Of a DNA stretch of 64,000 nucleotides, positions 44,870 through 52,496 are shown piece by piece. A program made the translations under genes and the position numbers. The notes below the pieces were generated by a model that worked only from the letters and a program-made list of their open reading frames with translations, did not search any database and was not told the origin of the DNA. Where the stretch lies: positions 192,986-256,985 of the forward strand of contig NZ_JBQHTK010000002.1 in assembly GCF_052065755.1 (NCBI RefSeq). Reading direction: 5' to 3'. The DNA is from Allocoprococcus sp004560705. Its GTDB lineage: Bacteria; Bacillota; Clostridia; Lachnospirales; Lachnospiraceae. Numbering within the stretch: the first letter of the stretch is position 1; each line of letters begins with the position of its first letter.

Positions 44870-46280
44870 GAAAAAGAAGATGACCAACAAGGAATTTGCC
44901 AGAGTGACATATATGTTTGTAACATTGTTCCTTGTGATGATTGGATATATGGTATACTTCAATGTAGTGAAAAGCAAAGAAGTGATCAACAGCCCGTATA
45001 ACGTACGTCAGGATCTTCTCGCCAAGCGTGTAGTCCGCGGAAAAATACTGGACTGTAACGGAGAAGTACTGGCACAGACTGTGACCGATGAAGACGGTAC
45101 AGAGACCAGGGAATATCCGTATGACGATTTGTATGCGCATGTAGTTGGTTATTCTGTAAAAGGAAAATACGGGATCGAGTCGATTCAGAACTTTAATCTG
45201 CTGACTTCCAATGCATTTTTCCTTGAAAAGCTGGCAAAGGAATTCAAAGGAGAGAAAAATATAGGTGATAATGTGGTCACGACGCTGGATACGAAGTTGC
45301 AGCAGGCCGCGTATAACGCGCTGGGCAACAACAAGGGTGCCGTAGTGGTGATGGAAGCCAGCACAGGTAAGATTCTTGCTATGGTTTCCAAGCCGACATT
45401 CGATGCGAATACCGTAGCGGAGAATTGGGAAGCTTTGAACAACGATCCGGACAGTTCGCTCTTCAACCGAGCGACTATGGGACAGTATACGCCCGGTTCC
45501 ACGTTCAAGATCGTCACGACTCTGGAATATTTAAGAGAACATCCCGATGCCGATGATGCCTATACACATTACTGCGAGGGATCTATCGAGGCGGACGGAA
45601 CGACAATCCATTGCTACGGACAGACGGCTCACGGGCAGGAGGATCTTGCGGATTCTGTGGCAAATTCCTGCAATACATCATTTTCAAATATCGGGCTTCA
45701 GCTTGATAAAGATAAATGGAAGAAGACGACGGAGGACCTTCTGTTTGACAAAAAGCTTCCGTGTGATCTGTCTTATCGCGAGAGCAGTTTCCGACTGACC
45801 GGTGATTCGGACAGTGCTGAGACGATGATGACCGCGATAGGCCAGGGAAAAACGGTGGTAACACCATATCACATGGCTATGATCACCGCAGCAATCGCGA
45901 ACGGAGGAACCTTAATGAAGCCTTATCTGGTGGATCAGATCACCAATTATACCGGAACAACTGTGAAAAAATACATGCCGGAGAAATATGCGGATCTGAT
46001 GACCTCGGCGGAGGCGGCACAGCTTACCGAATATATGACGGATGTTGTGAATTACGGTACCGGAACTGCCCTTTCCGGAGAATCTTATACTGTGGCAGGC
46101 AAGACAGGAACGGCGGAAGTAAGCGTAGATAAGCAGACGGTTCATTCCTGGTTTGTAGGATTTTCCAACGTGGACAATCCGGACATTGTAGTCAGTGCGG
46201 TCGTGGAAAATGCTGATACGGCAAGCATCACCGGAACAAGTGTTGCGAAAAAGATATTCAATGCGTATTACTATCAATAG
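44619..46280 (+). CDS. class B penicillin-binding protein (transpeptidase)
   Basis: Membrane-anchored transpeptidase that cross-links peptidoglycan with its SEDS partner. 553 residues from TTG 44619 behind GAGGAAGAGG. A charged cytoplasmic N-terminus of about 95 residues precedes one helix (about 94-113, TYMFVTLFLVMIGYMVYFNV). The catalytic motifs are STFK (GQYTPGSTFKIVT), SCN (ANSCNTSFSN) and KTGT (AGKTGTAEVS). The dimerisation domain is short. The first 251 nt overlap the upstream gene. Later starts (ATG 44649 or 44880) would shorten the tail; 44880 would remove the overlap entirely. Confidence 0.9.
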   Translation: MKEKKHSNYEMDRLDEELQNLPDERTYQPQKRQSGQRSEGQKKGEGPRENNRKKSVQEKPVREKPLSERRARKEQKAREKEEAKKKKMTNKEFARVTYMFVTLFLVMIGYMVYFNVVKSKEVINSPYNVRQDLLAKRVVRGKILDCNGEVLAQTVTDEDGTETREYPYDDLYAHVVGYSVKGKYGIESIQNFNLLTSNAFFLEKLAKEFKGEKNIGDNVVTTLDTKLQQAAYNALGNNKGAVVVMEASTGKILAMVSKPTFDANTVAENWEALNNDPDSSLFNRATMGQYTPGSTFKIVTTLEYLREHPDADDAYTHYCEGSIEADGTTIHCYGQTAHGQEDLADSVANSCNTSFSNIGLQLDKDKWKKTTEDLLFDKKLPCDLSYRESSFRLTGDSDSAETMMTAIGQGKTVVTPYHMAMITAAIANGGTLMKPYLVDQITNYTGTTVKKYMPEKYADLMTSAEAAQLTEYMTDVVNYGTGTALSGESYTVAGKTGTAEVSVDKQTVHSWFVGFSNVDNPDIVVSAVVENADTASITGTSVAKKIFNAYYYQ

Positions 46281-46303
46281 ATAGTTATTCGGACGCAGAA
46301 CGG

Positions 46304-46633
46304 ATGGGAAACATGAAGTTTTACAAACATCTGTATGTCAGTGAGGACATCTGGAAAAAGAAAGAAAAAATTATCCGGAATATGAAGTCGGGCAAATATC
46401 CGCTGACAACCTATCTTCTTGTCCTGATCGAAGAAGGTGAGAATCAGCTTGAGTTCTATTCTGCATCGCTTTTGCGACAGGGAATGCTGTATGAGGAGGA
46501 TATTTTTGTGGTTGGTCTGGCATCCGGATATGAAGATGCGGTCTATCTGGTAGAGGAGATTACCAGAGAAGTCTATGAAAAGACCGGCGATGTGGATATA
46601 CGTTCCTATATTAGGGACCAGGAAAAGAAATAA
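46304..46633 (+). CDS. conserved hypothetical protein, 109 aa
   Basis: I do not recognise a named family. Soluble, no signal or membrane segment. The sequence MKFYKHLYVSEDIWKKKEKI, followed by SGKYPLTTYLLVLIEEGENQ and a central VVGLASGYEDAVYLVEEI, looks like a small alpha/beta protein. The start may be ATG 46304 or ATG 46313. It follows the PBP gene by 23 nt and precedes the DUF2953 gene by 24 nt, so it is probably in the same transcript. Confidence 0.75.
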   Translation: MGNMKFYKHLYVSEDIWKKKEKIIRNMKSGKYPLTTYLLVLIEEGENQLEFYSASLLRQGMLYEEDIFVVGLASGYEDAVYLVEEITREVYEKTGDVDIRSYIRDQEKK

Positions 46634-46657
46634 TATAGCGTGGGGGAATAGAAAAAG

Positions 46658-47683
46658 ATGCTCCATCTCATCGGACTGATATTGAAAATCATAGGGATTA
46701 TACTGACTGTGATACTGGGAATTCTGGTATTGCTTGTTTGTATTGTCCTTCTGGTGCCGGTGCGGTACGCAGCCGACGTGGATTTTCCGGGAAATGTAAG
46801 TGAGATCAAAGCCCATGGAAGTGTCTCGTGGCTGATTCATCTCATACGCTTGAAGGTTTCGTTTGAAAATGGGGAGCTGAAGTGGAAGCTCGGATTGGTT
46901 TGGCTTAGATTTTCCAGTGAAGCAGAGAAAGATAAGGAAGCAGCCCCGAAAGAAAAGAGGGGAAAAAAGAATAAAGAAAAATCTGTGAACGTGCCGAAAA
47001 CACAAAGAATAGAAGAGAAAGATGTATCGGAAAATGCAAAGGAGAAGAAGTCTGCAGAAACCGGTAAGGAAGAGCGGGCAGAAGTCAAATTGCAGAAAAC
47101 CGAAGTTCAGGGCAAGGAAACACAGAATACAAAATCAAAGGACGCAAAAGCTCTGGATGCAGAACATTTAAAAAAGGAGTCTCAAGATACGAAGTCTCAT
47201 AAAACAGAACCGGAGGAAATGTCCCGAATCGAAAAACTTTGCGAGCGATTCCGGAAAATATTTGAAAAGATCAAATATACATTCCGGCAAATCTGTGATA
47301 AAATAAAAGCAATCGGCGAAACAAAAGAACAGATTACGGTATTTCTTGAGAATGAGAGTCATCAGAGGGCATTTGCAAAATTGATGAAAGAGACAGTCTG
47401 GATCAGGCGCTTCCTGAGACCGAAAGAAATAACGGGGGATATTCATTTCGGTTTTGAGGATCCGTATTTAACCGGCAAGACGCTTGCACTGCTCAGTATG
47501 ATTTATCCCTTTGTGGGGGAACATATGAACATAGAGCCTGATTTTGAAGAAAAAGTGCTGGAAGGAAGCGTTAAGATCCGGGGCGGACTACGGCTGTTTC
47601 ATCTGATAGCGCTTGTCTGGTGCCTGATCTGGAACAGAGATATCCGTATACTGATCAAAGATGTGCGTAAAAGAATGAAATAA
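46658..47683 (+). CDS. DUF2953 family protein with charged insert
   Basis: 341 residues. Two hydrophobic N-terminal stretches (about 3-35), then a DUF2953 domain interrupted by a very charged Lys/Glu/Thr-rich segment (about residues 88-190), followed by SFLRPKEITGDIHFGFEDPYLTG-type conserved sequence near residue 265. DUF2953 genes commonly pair with gerW/ytfJ in spore formers, which is the arrangement here. Function unknown, presumed sporulation-related. No AGGAGG-type site is evident; TGGGGGAATAG lies upstream. Confidence 0.85.
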   Translation: MLHLIGLILKIIGIILTVILGILVLLVCIVLLVPVRYAADVDFPGNVSEIKAHGSVSWLIHLIRLKVSFENGELKWKLGLVWLRFSSEAEKDKEAAPKEKRGKKNKEKSVNVPKTQRIEEKDVSENAKEKKSAETGKEERAEVKLQKTEVQGKETQNTKSKDAKALDAEHLKKESQDTKSHKTEPEEMSRIEKLCERFRKIFEKIKYTFRQICDKIKAIGETKEQITVFLENESHQRAFAKLMKETVWIRRFLRPKEITGDIHFGFEDPYLTGKTLALLSMIYPFVGEHMNIEPDFEEKVLEGSVKIRGGLRLFHLIALVWCLIWNRDIRILIKDVRKRMK

Positions 47684-47729
47684 TAAAGAATCGTTCAGAA
47701 TAGAAGAAAGAAAACAGGAGGAACAGATT

Positions 47730-48140
47730 ATGGCAGAAGAAAATCGATTCAAGGACACAATGGATTCCTTATTCAAAGGAATGAATGGAGTGGTATCTTC
47801 CAAAACGGTAGTAGGAGATGCGATCCATATCGGAGATACAATCATTCTCCCGCTTGTCGACGTTTCCTTTGCAGTAGGCGCCGGTGCATTTAACGCGGAT
47901 AAGAAAGAAAAGGGAGCCGGCGGACTTGGCGGAAAGATGACCCCGTGTGCCGTGCTTGTCATTCAGAACGGAACGACCCGTCTTGTCAATATCAAGAACC
48001 AGGATACGATGACCAAGATTCTCGATATGGTTCCGGATGTCATCGACAGACTGAAAGCACCGAAAACGGACAAAATGACCGAAGAGGATGTGGTGGATAT
48101 CCTGGACGGAGCTGAGAAAGAAGCTGAGAAGAAAGCATAA
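47730..48140 (+). CDS. gerW: GerW family sporulation protein (YtfJ)
   Basis: 136 residues with the GerW/YtfJ pattern: VVGDAIHIGDTIILPLVDVS, followed by a Gly-rich loop and MTPCAVLVIQNGTTRLVNIK. In Bacillus the homologue is a forespore protein needed for L-alanine germination response (established for the family). ATG 47730 follows AGGAGGAACAGATT, 46 nt after the DUF2953 gene. The C-terminus is a short Glu/Lys helix. Its presence indicates a spore-forming lineage. Confidence 0.92.
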   Translation: MAEENRFKDTMDSLFKGMNGVVSSKTVVGDAIHIGDTIILPLVDVSFAVGAGAFNADKKEKGAGGLGGKMTPCAVLVIQNGTTRLVNIKNQDTMTKILDMVPDVIDRLKAPKTDKMTEEDVVDILDGAEKEAEKKA

Positions 48141-48215
48141 ACAGGCCGTCACGAATACTCCCGGGAAACATAACATACAATATAGAAAGAGACCGGAAGC
48201 AGGGATGGAAATAAA

Positions 48216-48356
48216 ATGAAACGGATCATCGGATTTGCGCTGTTTTTTATCGCGGTCGGAATCATAATAATGATGTTTCTTCCCAATATTTTCGTGGGAA
48301 TACTTATTGCTCTGCTGTGTATTTTATTCGGCTACCTGCTTTTTTGTAGCTGCTGA
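48216..48356 (+). CDS. small hydrophobic membrane protein, 46 aa
   Basis: A 46-residue protein that is almost entirely two membrane helices (FALFFIAVGIIIMMFL and IFVGILIALLCILFGYLLF), beginning MKRIIG and ending FCSC. A weak site AGGGATGG precedes ATG 48216. It follows gerW by 75 nt and is closed by the terminator at 48402. Composition and position after the sporulation pair suggest a real small gene, but no function can be given. Confidence 0.6.
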   Translation: MKRIIGFALFFIAVGIIIMMFLPNIFVGILIALLCILFGYLLFCSC

Positions 48357-48401
48357 AAAAGAAAATGATATCACAGAAAACAGTCAAATAAAATAGTAAA
48401 G

Positions 48402-48428
48402 AAAAGCCTTGCAGATGCAGGGCTTTTA
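48402..48428 (+). terminator. terminator before rpsB
   Basis: Eleven-base stem AAAAGCCTTGC / GCAGGGCTTTT with one wobble and loop AGAT. The rpsB -35 element lies inside this hairpin. Confidence 0.85.
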
Positions 48429-48437
48429 TGATATAAT
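48409..48437 (+). promoter_or_regulatory. rpsB promoter inside terminator
   Basis: TTGCAG (48409-48414), 17-nt spacer, TATAAT (48432-48437) with an extended TGA before the -10. The -35 lies in the left arm and loop of the preceding terminator. Confidence 0.7.
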
Positions 48438-48457
48438 TTGAGCGTTGCAAAAAAACA

Positions 48458-48521
48458 CGTATGTGGTTCATCCCAATGGTGCCAACGCATCAGATGCACG
48501 GTTTTGGGACCTAAACATACG
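48458..48521 (+). ncRNA. structured rpsB leader, candidate S2 autoregulatory element
   Basis: Outer stem CGTATGT (48458-48464) with ACATACG (48515-48521), a second stem TCCCA (48471-48475) with TGGGA (48505-48509), and an inner hairpin GCAT-CAG-ATGC (48487-48497). The structure ends 30 nt before the rpsB start. Ribosomal-protein leaders often bind their own product; that this one binds S2 is inference. Confidence 0.55.
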
Positions 48522-48551
48522 GAAGTAAAAAACCAAATGGAGGAAAGAAAC

Positions 48552-49304
48552 ATGAGCGTTATTTCAATGAAACAACTTTTAGAAGCAGGTGTTCATTTTG
48601 GACATCAGACCAGAAGATGGAACCCTAAAATGGCTGAGTACATCTACACAGAAAGAAACGGAATCTACATTATCGACTTACAGAAATCCGTTGGAAAAGT
48701 AGATGAAGCTTACCAGGCAGTTGCTGATATCGCAGCTGAAGGCGGAAAGATCCTGTTTGTAGGAACAAAGAAACAGGCTCAGGATGCTATCAAGACAGAA
48801 GCAGAACGCTGCGGAATGTTCTATGTAAATGAAAGATGGTTAGGTGGTATGCTTACCAACTTCAAGACAATCCAGAGCAGAATCGAACGTCTGAAAGAGA
48901 TCGAGACAATGGCTGAAGACGGAACATTTGACGTACTGCCGAAGAAAGAAGTTATCGCTCTTAAGAAAGAATGGGAAAAACTGGAAAAGAACCTTGGCGG
49001 TATCAAGGAAATGAAGAACATCCCGGATGCAATCTTCGTAGTAGACCCGAAGAAAGAAAGAATCTGCGTTCAGGAAGCACACACTCTGGGAATCCCGCTG
49101 ATCGGTATCGCAGACACAAACTGTGATCCGGAAGAACTTGATTATGTAATTCCAGGAAATGATGATGCTATCAGAGCCGTAAAACTGATCGTTTCCAAGA
49201 TGGCAGACGCTGTTATCGAAGCAAATCAGGGAGCAGCTGAAGACGTTGTTTACGAAGGTGAAGACGTAGAAGTAGCTGAGGCTGAAGAAGCAGTAGAAGA
49301 ATAA
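48552..49304 (+). CDS. rpsB: 30S ribosomal protein S2
   Basis: Small-subunit protein needed for S1 docking. 250 residues from ATG 48552, which follows GGAGGAAAGAAAC. The N-terminus SVISMKQLLEAGVHFGHQTR and the middle signature PDAIFVVDPKKERICVQEAH are diagnostic. The C-terminus is a very acidic tail (EDVEVAEAEEAVEE). The frame is open further upstream, but that part lies in the structured leader. Operon with tsf. Confidence 0.98.
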   Translation: MSVISMKQLLEAGVHFGHQTRRWNPKMAEYIYTERNGIYIIDLQKSVGKVDEAYQAVADIAAEGGKILFVGTKKQAQDAIKTEAERCGMFYVNERWLGGMLTNFKTIQSRIERLKEIETMAEDGTFDVLPKKEVIALKKEWEKLEKNLGGIKEMKNIPDAIFVVDPKKERICVQEAHTLGIPLIGIADTNCDPEELDYVIPGNDDAIRAVKLIVSKMADAVIEANQGAAEDVVYEGEDVEVAEAEEAVEE

Positions 49305-49356
49305 GAAATTTGATATAACAGATGATACACGAATATATCAGTTGGAGGAAAAAATC

Positions 49357-50292
49357 ATGGCAATTACAGCAAGCATGGTAAAAGAATTAAGAGAAATGAC
49401 AGGCGCCGGAATGATGGACTGCAAGAAAGCTCTGAGCGAAACAAACGGAGATATGGATGCAGCAATCGAATTCCTTAGAAAAAATGGTGAAGCAAAAGCT
49501 GTTAAGAAAGCCGGACGTATCGCAGCAGAAGGTATCGTAATGGCAGATGTTCAGGGTGATAACACAGCAGCAATCGTTGAAGTAAACTCTGAGACAGACT
49601 TCGTTGCTAAGAATGCTGATTTCCAGGCATTCGTTAAAGCAGTAGTTAACCAGGCATTAGCAACCGAGAACACTGAGATGGAAGCATTCATGGCAGAAGC
49701 TTGGAATGAAGACACAAGCAAGACTGTAAATGATGCATTAACAGAGAAGATCGCTATCATCGGAGAAAAACTCAGCATCAGAAGATTTGAAAAAGTATCT
49801 ATCGACAATGGTGCAGTTGTATCCTACATCCACGGCGGCGGAAGAATCGGTGTTTTAGTTGTAGCTGAAACAGCAGTAGTTAACGATGCAGTAAAAGAAG
49901 CACTCAAGAACGTTGCAATGCAGGTTGCAGCATTAAATGCAAAATTTGTCAGCCAGGCAGAAGTTGATGCTGAATATCTTGCACATGAGAAAGAAATTCT
50001 TCTTGCTCAGATCATGAACGATCCGAAAGAATCTCAGAAACCGGAAAAGGTTATTCAGGGAATGATCAACGGACGTATCAACAAAGAAATGAAAGAAATC
50101 TGTCTGTTAGACCAGGTATATGTAAAAGCAGAAGACGGAAAACAGTCTGTTGCTAAATACCTTGAAGAAGTTGGAAAAGCTAACGGAACTACAATCAAGC
50201 TTCAGAAGTTCGTTCGTTTCGAGACTGGAGAAGGTCTTGAGAAGAAGAATGAAGACTTCGCAGCAGAAGTTGCAGCTCAGATCAACGGCTAA
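49357..50292 (+). CDS. tsf: elongation factor Ts
   Basis: Nucleotide exchange factor for EF-Tu. 311 residues from ATG 49357 behind TTGGAGGAAAAAATC. The N-terminal UBA-like domain begins ITASMVKELREMTGAGMMDC, and the exchange core has NSETDFVAKNADFQAF. Operon with rpsB, 52 nt apart, closed by a strong terminator. Confidence 0.98.
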   Translation: MAITASMVKELREMTGAGMMDCKKALSETNGDMDAAIEFLRKNGEAKAVKKAGRIAAEGIVMADVQGDNTAAIVEVNSETDFVAKNADFQAFVKAVVNQALATENTEMEAFMAEAWNEDTSKTVNDALTEKIAIIGEKLSIRRFEKVSIDNGAVVSYIHGGGRIGVLVVAETAVVNDAVKEALKNVAMQVAALNAKFVSQAEVDAEYLAHEKEILLAQIMNDPKESQKPEKVIQGMINGRINKEMKEICLLDQVYVKAEDGKQSVAKYLEEVGKANGTTIKLQKFVRFETGEGLEKKNEDFAAEVAAQING

Positions 50293-50307
50293 TTAAATCA
50301 GATTTTT

Positions 50308-50372
50308 TAAGGGCTCTGAAAGCTTTATAAACACTTGATTCTAGTGGTTATAAGGTTTTCGGAGCTTTTTCT
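50308..50372 (+). terminator. rpsB-tsf terminator
   Basis: Long imperfect stem between AAGGGCTCTGAAAGCTTTAT and ATAAGGTTTTCGGAGCTTTT, apical sub-hairpin CACTTGATTCTAGTG, then TTTTT. Confidence 0.85.
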
Positions 50373-50544
50373 TTGAGAAAAGATAACTATCTGCAATCCC
50401 GAAAATTGACACATTTACATATAATAATAGTCTATTGAGAATAAAGATTATTTGGTATAATATAAGTAAAGTCCAGGGGAATAATATCCTAAGCGGCAGG
50501 TTACTGATAATCCGGTTCAATCATTAGTAAAAGGAAATTTGATT

Positions 50545-51150
50545 ATGTACCATAAATTAAAAATCTCTCATAAATGGAATGTGGCGGATACAATTACCAC
50601 CATGCGGATGGCAGCTACTGTTTTTTTGTTTTTTCTTCCGCTTACATCTACTTTGTTTGTTGTGATTTATACATTTGCGGGTATTACGGATGTATTAGAT
50701 GGGTGGATTGCAAGAAAATCAGGAAAGGCAAGTGAATTCGGTGCCAGACTGGACAGCATTTCTGACTTGTTCTTTTACAGTGTTTTGCTGATTCGTCTTT
50801 TCCCGATTTTGTACCGGACACTTCCGGGAGAAATCTGGTATGTAGTATTGGCAATCATACTTGTACGTCTTGCAGCATACATCACAGCAGCAGTCAAATA
50901 TCATCGCTTTGCGTCAATTCATACATGGATGAATAAGTTGACCGGTGCGTCGGTATTTCTGTTGCCTTATATTCTTTTGGTTTCGTCAGGTGTAGGGTAT
51001 TGTTGGGCAGTATGTATGTTGGCATTTGCTGCGTCGGCAGAGGAACTTGCAATTCATCTTTTACGGAAAGAATATCTTGCGGACAGAAAGTCCTTTCTAC
51101 AAAAAAATAGAGATGATATCTATGTTGATAACGAAGAGGGAAGAAGTTAA
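50545..51150 (+). CDS. CDP-alcohol phosphatidyltransferase family protein
   Basis: Membrane enzyme that joins a CDP-linked lipid to an alcohol, as in phosphatidylglycerophosphate or related lipid synthesis. 201 residues with about five to six helices. The full family motif D-G-x2-A-R-x8-G-x3-D-x3-D is present near residues 53-75 (beginning DGWIARKSGK). ATG 50545 follows AAAGGAAATTTGATT. The acceptor alcohol cannot be read from the sequence; PgsA-like activity is one option. It lies alone after the tsf terminator, and marks the start of the accessory part of the window. Confidence 0.88.
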   Translation: MYHKLKISHKWNVADTITTMRMAATVFLFFLPLTSTLFVVIYTFAGITDVLDGWIARKSGKASEFGARLDSISDLFFYSVLLIRLFPILYRTLPGEIWYVVLAIILVRLAAYITAAVKYHRFASIHTWMNKLTGASVFLLPYILLVSSGVGYCWAVCMLAFAASAEELAIHLLRKEYLADRKSFLQKNRDDIYVDNEEGRS

Positions 51151-51165
51151 TGGGGAGGTAAGACT

Positions 51166-51705
51166 ATGAAAAGGTATGTTGCCCTGCTAAGAGGCATCAA
51201 TATAAGTGGAAAAAATAAAGTACCAATGTCTGAGTTAAAGAAATGCTTTGAAAAACTTGCATTTGAAGAAGTTAAGACATATTTGAACAGTGGTAATGTG
51301 ATTTTTTCCAGTAATGAAGATAATACAGAGAAAATGACAGCACAAATTCAAATGATGATTCATAATCAGTTTGATTTAGATATTGCTGTTCTTGTCATAT
51401 CAAAAGAAATGCTTGAAGATATTTTACAAAGTGCACCTGACTGGTGGGATAATGACAACAAAGAAATCTATGATAATCTGATTTTCATTATACCTCCGGC
51501 TAAATCTTCTGATGTATACAGTGAGATTGGAGAGCCTAAAAAAGGGTTAGAAAAGATAGAAGGTTATAAAGAAGTTATATTCTGGTCTTTTAGTCGTAAA
51601 GATTATCAAAAAACGAATTGGTGGTCTAAGACAGCAAGTGCAGGTATAGGAACTAAGCTAACGATAAGAACAGCGAATACTGTCAGAAAAATAGTTCAAA
51701 TGTAA
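51166..51705 (+). CDS. DUF1697 domain-containing protein
   Basis: 179-residue soluble protein. The opening RYVALLRGINISGKNKVPMS and the TYLNSGNVIFSS motif are diagnostic of DUF1697, widely distributed in bacteria and of unknown function. ATG 51166 follows GGGGAGGTAAGACT, 15 nt after the phosphatidyltransferase gene, so the two may be co-transcribed. The base composition is more AT-rich than the core genes upstream. Confidence 0.9.
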   Translation: MKRYVALLRGINISGKNKVPMSELKKCFEKLAFEEVKTYLNSGNVIFSSNEDNTEKMTAQIQMMIHNQFDLDIAVLVISKEMLEDILQSAPDWWDNDNKEIYDNLIFIIPPAKSSDVYSEIGEPKKGLEKIEGYKEVIFWSFSRKDYQKTNWWSKTASAGIGTKLTIRTANTVRKIVQM

Positions 51706-51756
51706 GCACTTTTATGATGGAGCTGGTATTCTGGCCAACGTATATCGAGAAATATC

Positions 51757-51803
51757 TTGACAAGTAAACGGTCGTTCACTATAATTGTGGTAAACGACCG
51801 TTT
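51757..51803 (+). promoter_or_regulatory. consensus promoter with two-arm TetR-type operator
   Basis: TTGACA (51757-51762), 17-nt spacer, TATAAT (51780-51785): both boxes are exact consensus. Arms AAACGGTCGTT (51766-51776, in the spacer) and AACGACCGTTT (51793-51803, over the start site) form a perfect 11-bp inverted repeat. Each arm has its own AACG-NN-CGTT symmetry. The TetR gene begins 60 nt downstream. Confidence 0.8.
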
Positions 51804-51863
51804 TCTTAATCGCCATGAATAAGAAAATGATTCAGTGAACCATTTTGAATGGAGAAAATAAAA

Positions 51864-52496
51864 ATGTCTGATACAAGGGAACGAATATTGATGACTGCTC
51901 TTCACCTGTTTGCGAGGGATGGTTATGAGGCTGTACCGGTAAGCGCAATTGCAGGAGAATTGGGAATGACGAAGGGAGCTCTCTATAAGCATTATAAAAA
52001 CAAACGTGATATTTTTGACAGTATCGTTGAGAGGATGTATCAAATTGATGCTGAACGGGCGCGGAAATATGAAGTACCGCAAGAGAAATATGAAATCCAG
52101 CCGAAAGCATATGAGAATCAGTCCGTGGAAAATGTGATTGAATTTACCATTGCTCAGTTTTTCTTCTGGACGGAAGATGATTTCGCATGCGATTTTCGCA
52201 AGATGCTGACACTGGAGCAATACCGCAATGAAGAAATGGCAGAACTTTACAGTCAGTGTATCGTAGCAGGACCGGTCGACTACATAGAAGACTTATTTCG
52301 AGGGCTGATCCGGGAAGGAGTATTGAAAGAGGAAAATCCCAGGCAGCTTGCGGTAGAATATTATGCGCCGCTTTTTCTTCTTATCAGTATGTCTGATCGG
52401 ACACGGGGAAATGAGGATTATGCCACAATACTCCGTAATCATGCAGAACATTTTATGCAGAGTCATGGGAGAGACCCGGGAGAGAGAATACAATGA
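51864..52496 (+). CDS. TetR/AcrR family transcriptional regulator
   Basis: 210 residues. The N-terminal helix-turn-helix is clear (RERILMTALHLFARDGYEAV and GMTKGALYKHYKNK), and the remainder is a helical ligand-binding domain with no known ligand. ATG 51864 follows GGAGAAAATAAAA; ATG 51849 overlaps that site. It is the first gene behind a consensus promoter overlapped by a two-arm operator, so autorepression is likely. Its 3' end overlaps rsgA by 4 nt. Confidence 0.92.
   Translation: MSDTRERILMTALHLFARDGYEAVPVSAIAGELGMTKGALYKHYKNKRDIFDSIVERMYQIDAERARKYEVPQEKYEIQPKAYENQSVENVIEFTIAQFFFWTEDDFACDFRKMLTLEQYRNEEMAELYSQCIVAGPVDYIEDLFRGLIREGVLKEENPRQLAVEYYAPLFLLISMSDRTRGNEDYATILRNHAEHFMQSHGRDPGERIQ

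Noticed and set aside
51714..51767. A 17-codon frame (MMELVFWPTYIEKYLDK) after DUF1697.
   Set aside because: No ribosome site, too short to judge, and it runs into the TetR promoter.
51766..51803. The inverted repeat as terminator of the DUF1697 gene.
   Set aside because: The T run is short and the arms interleave with an exact consensus promoter ahead of a TetR gene, so an operator is the better reading, though a double role is possible.
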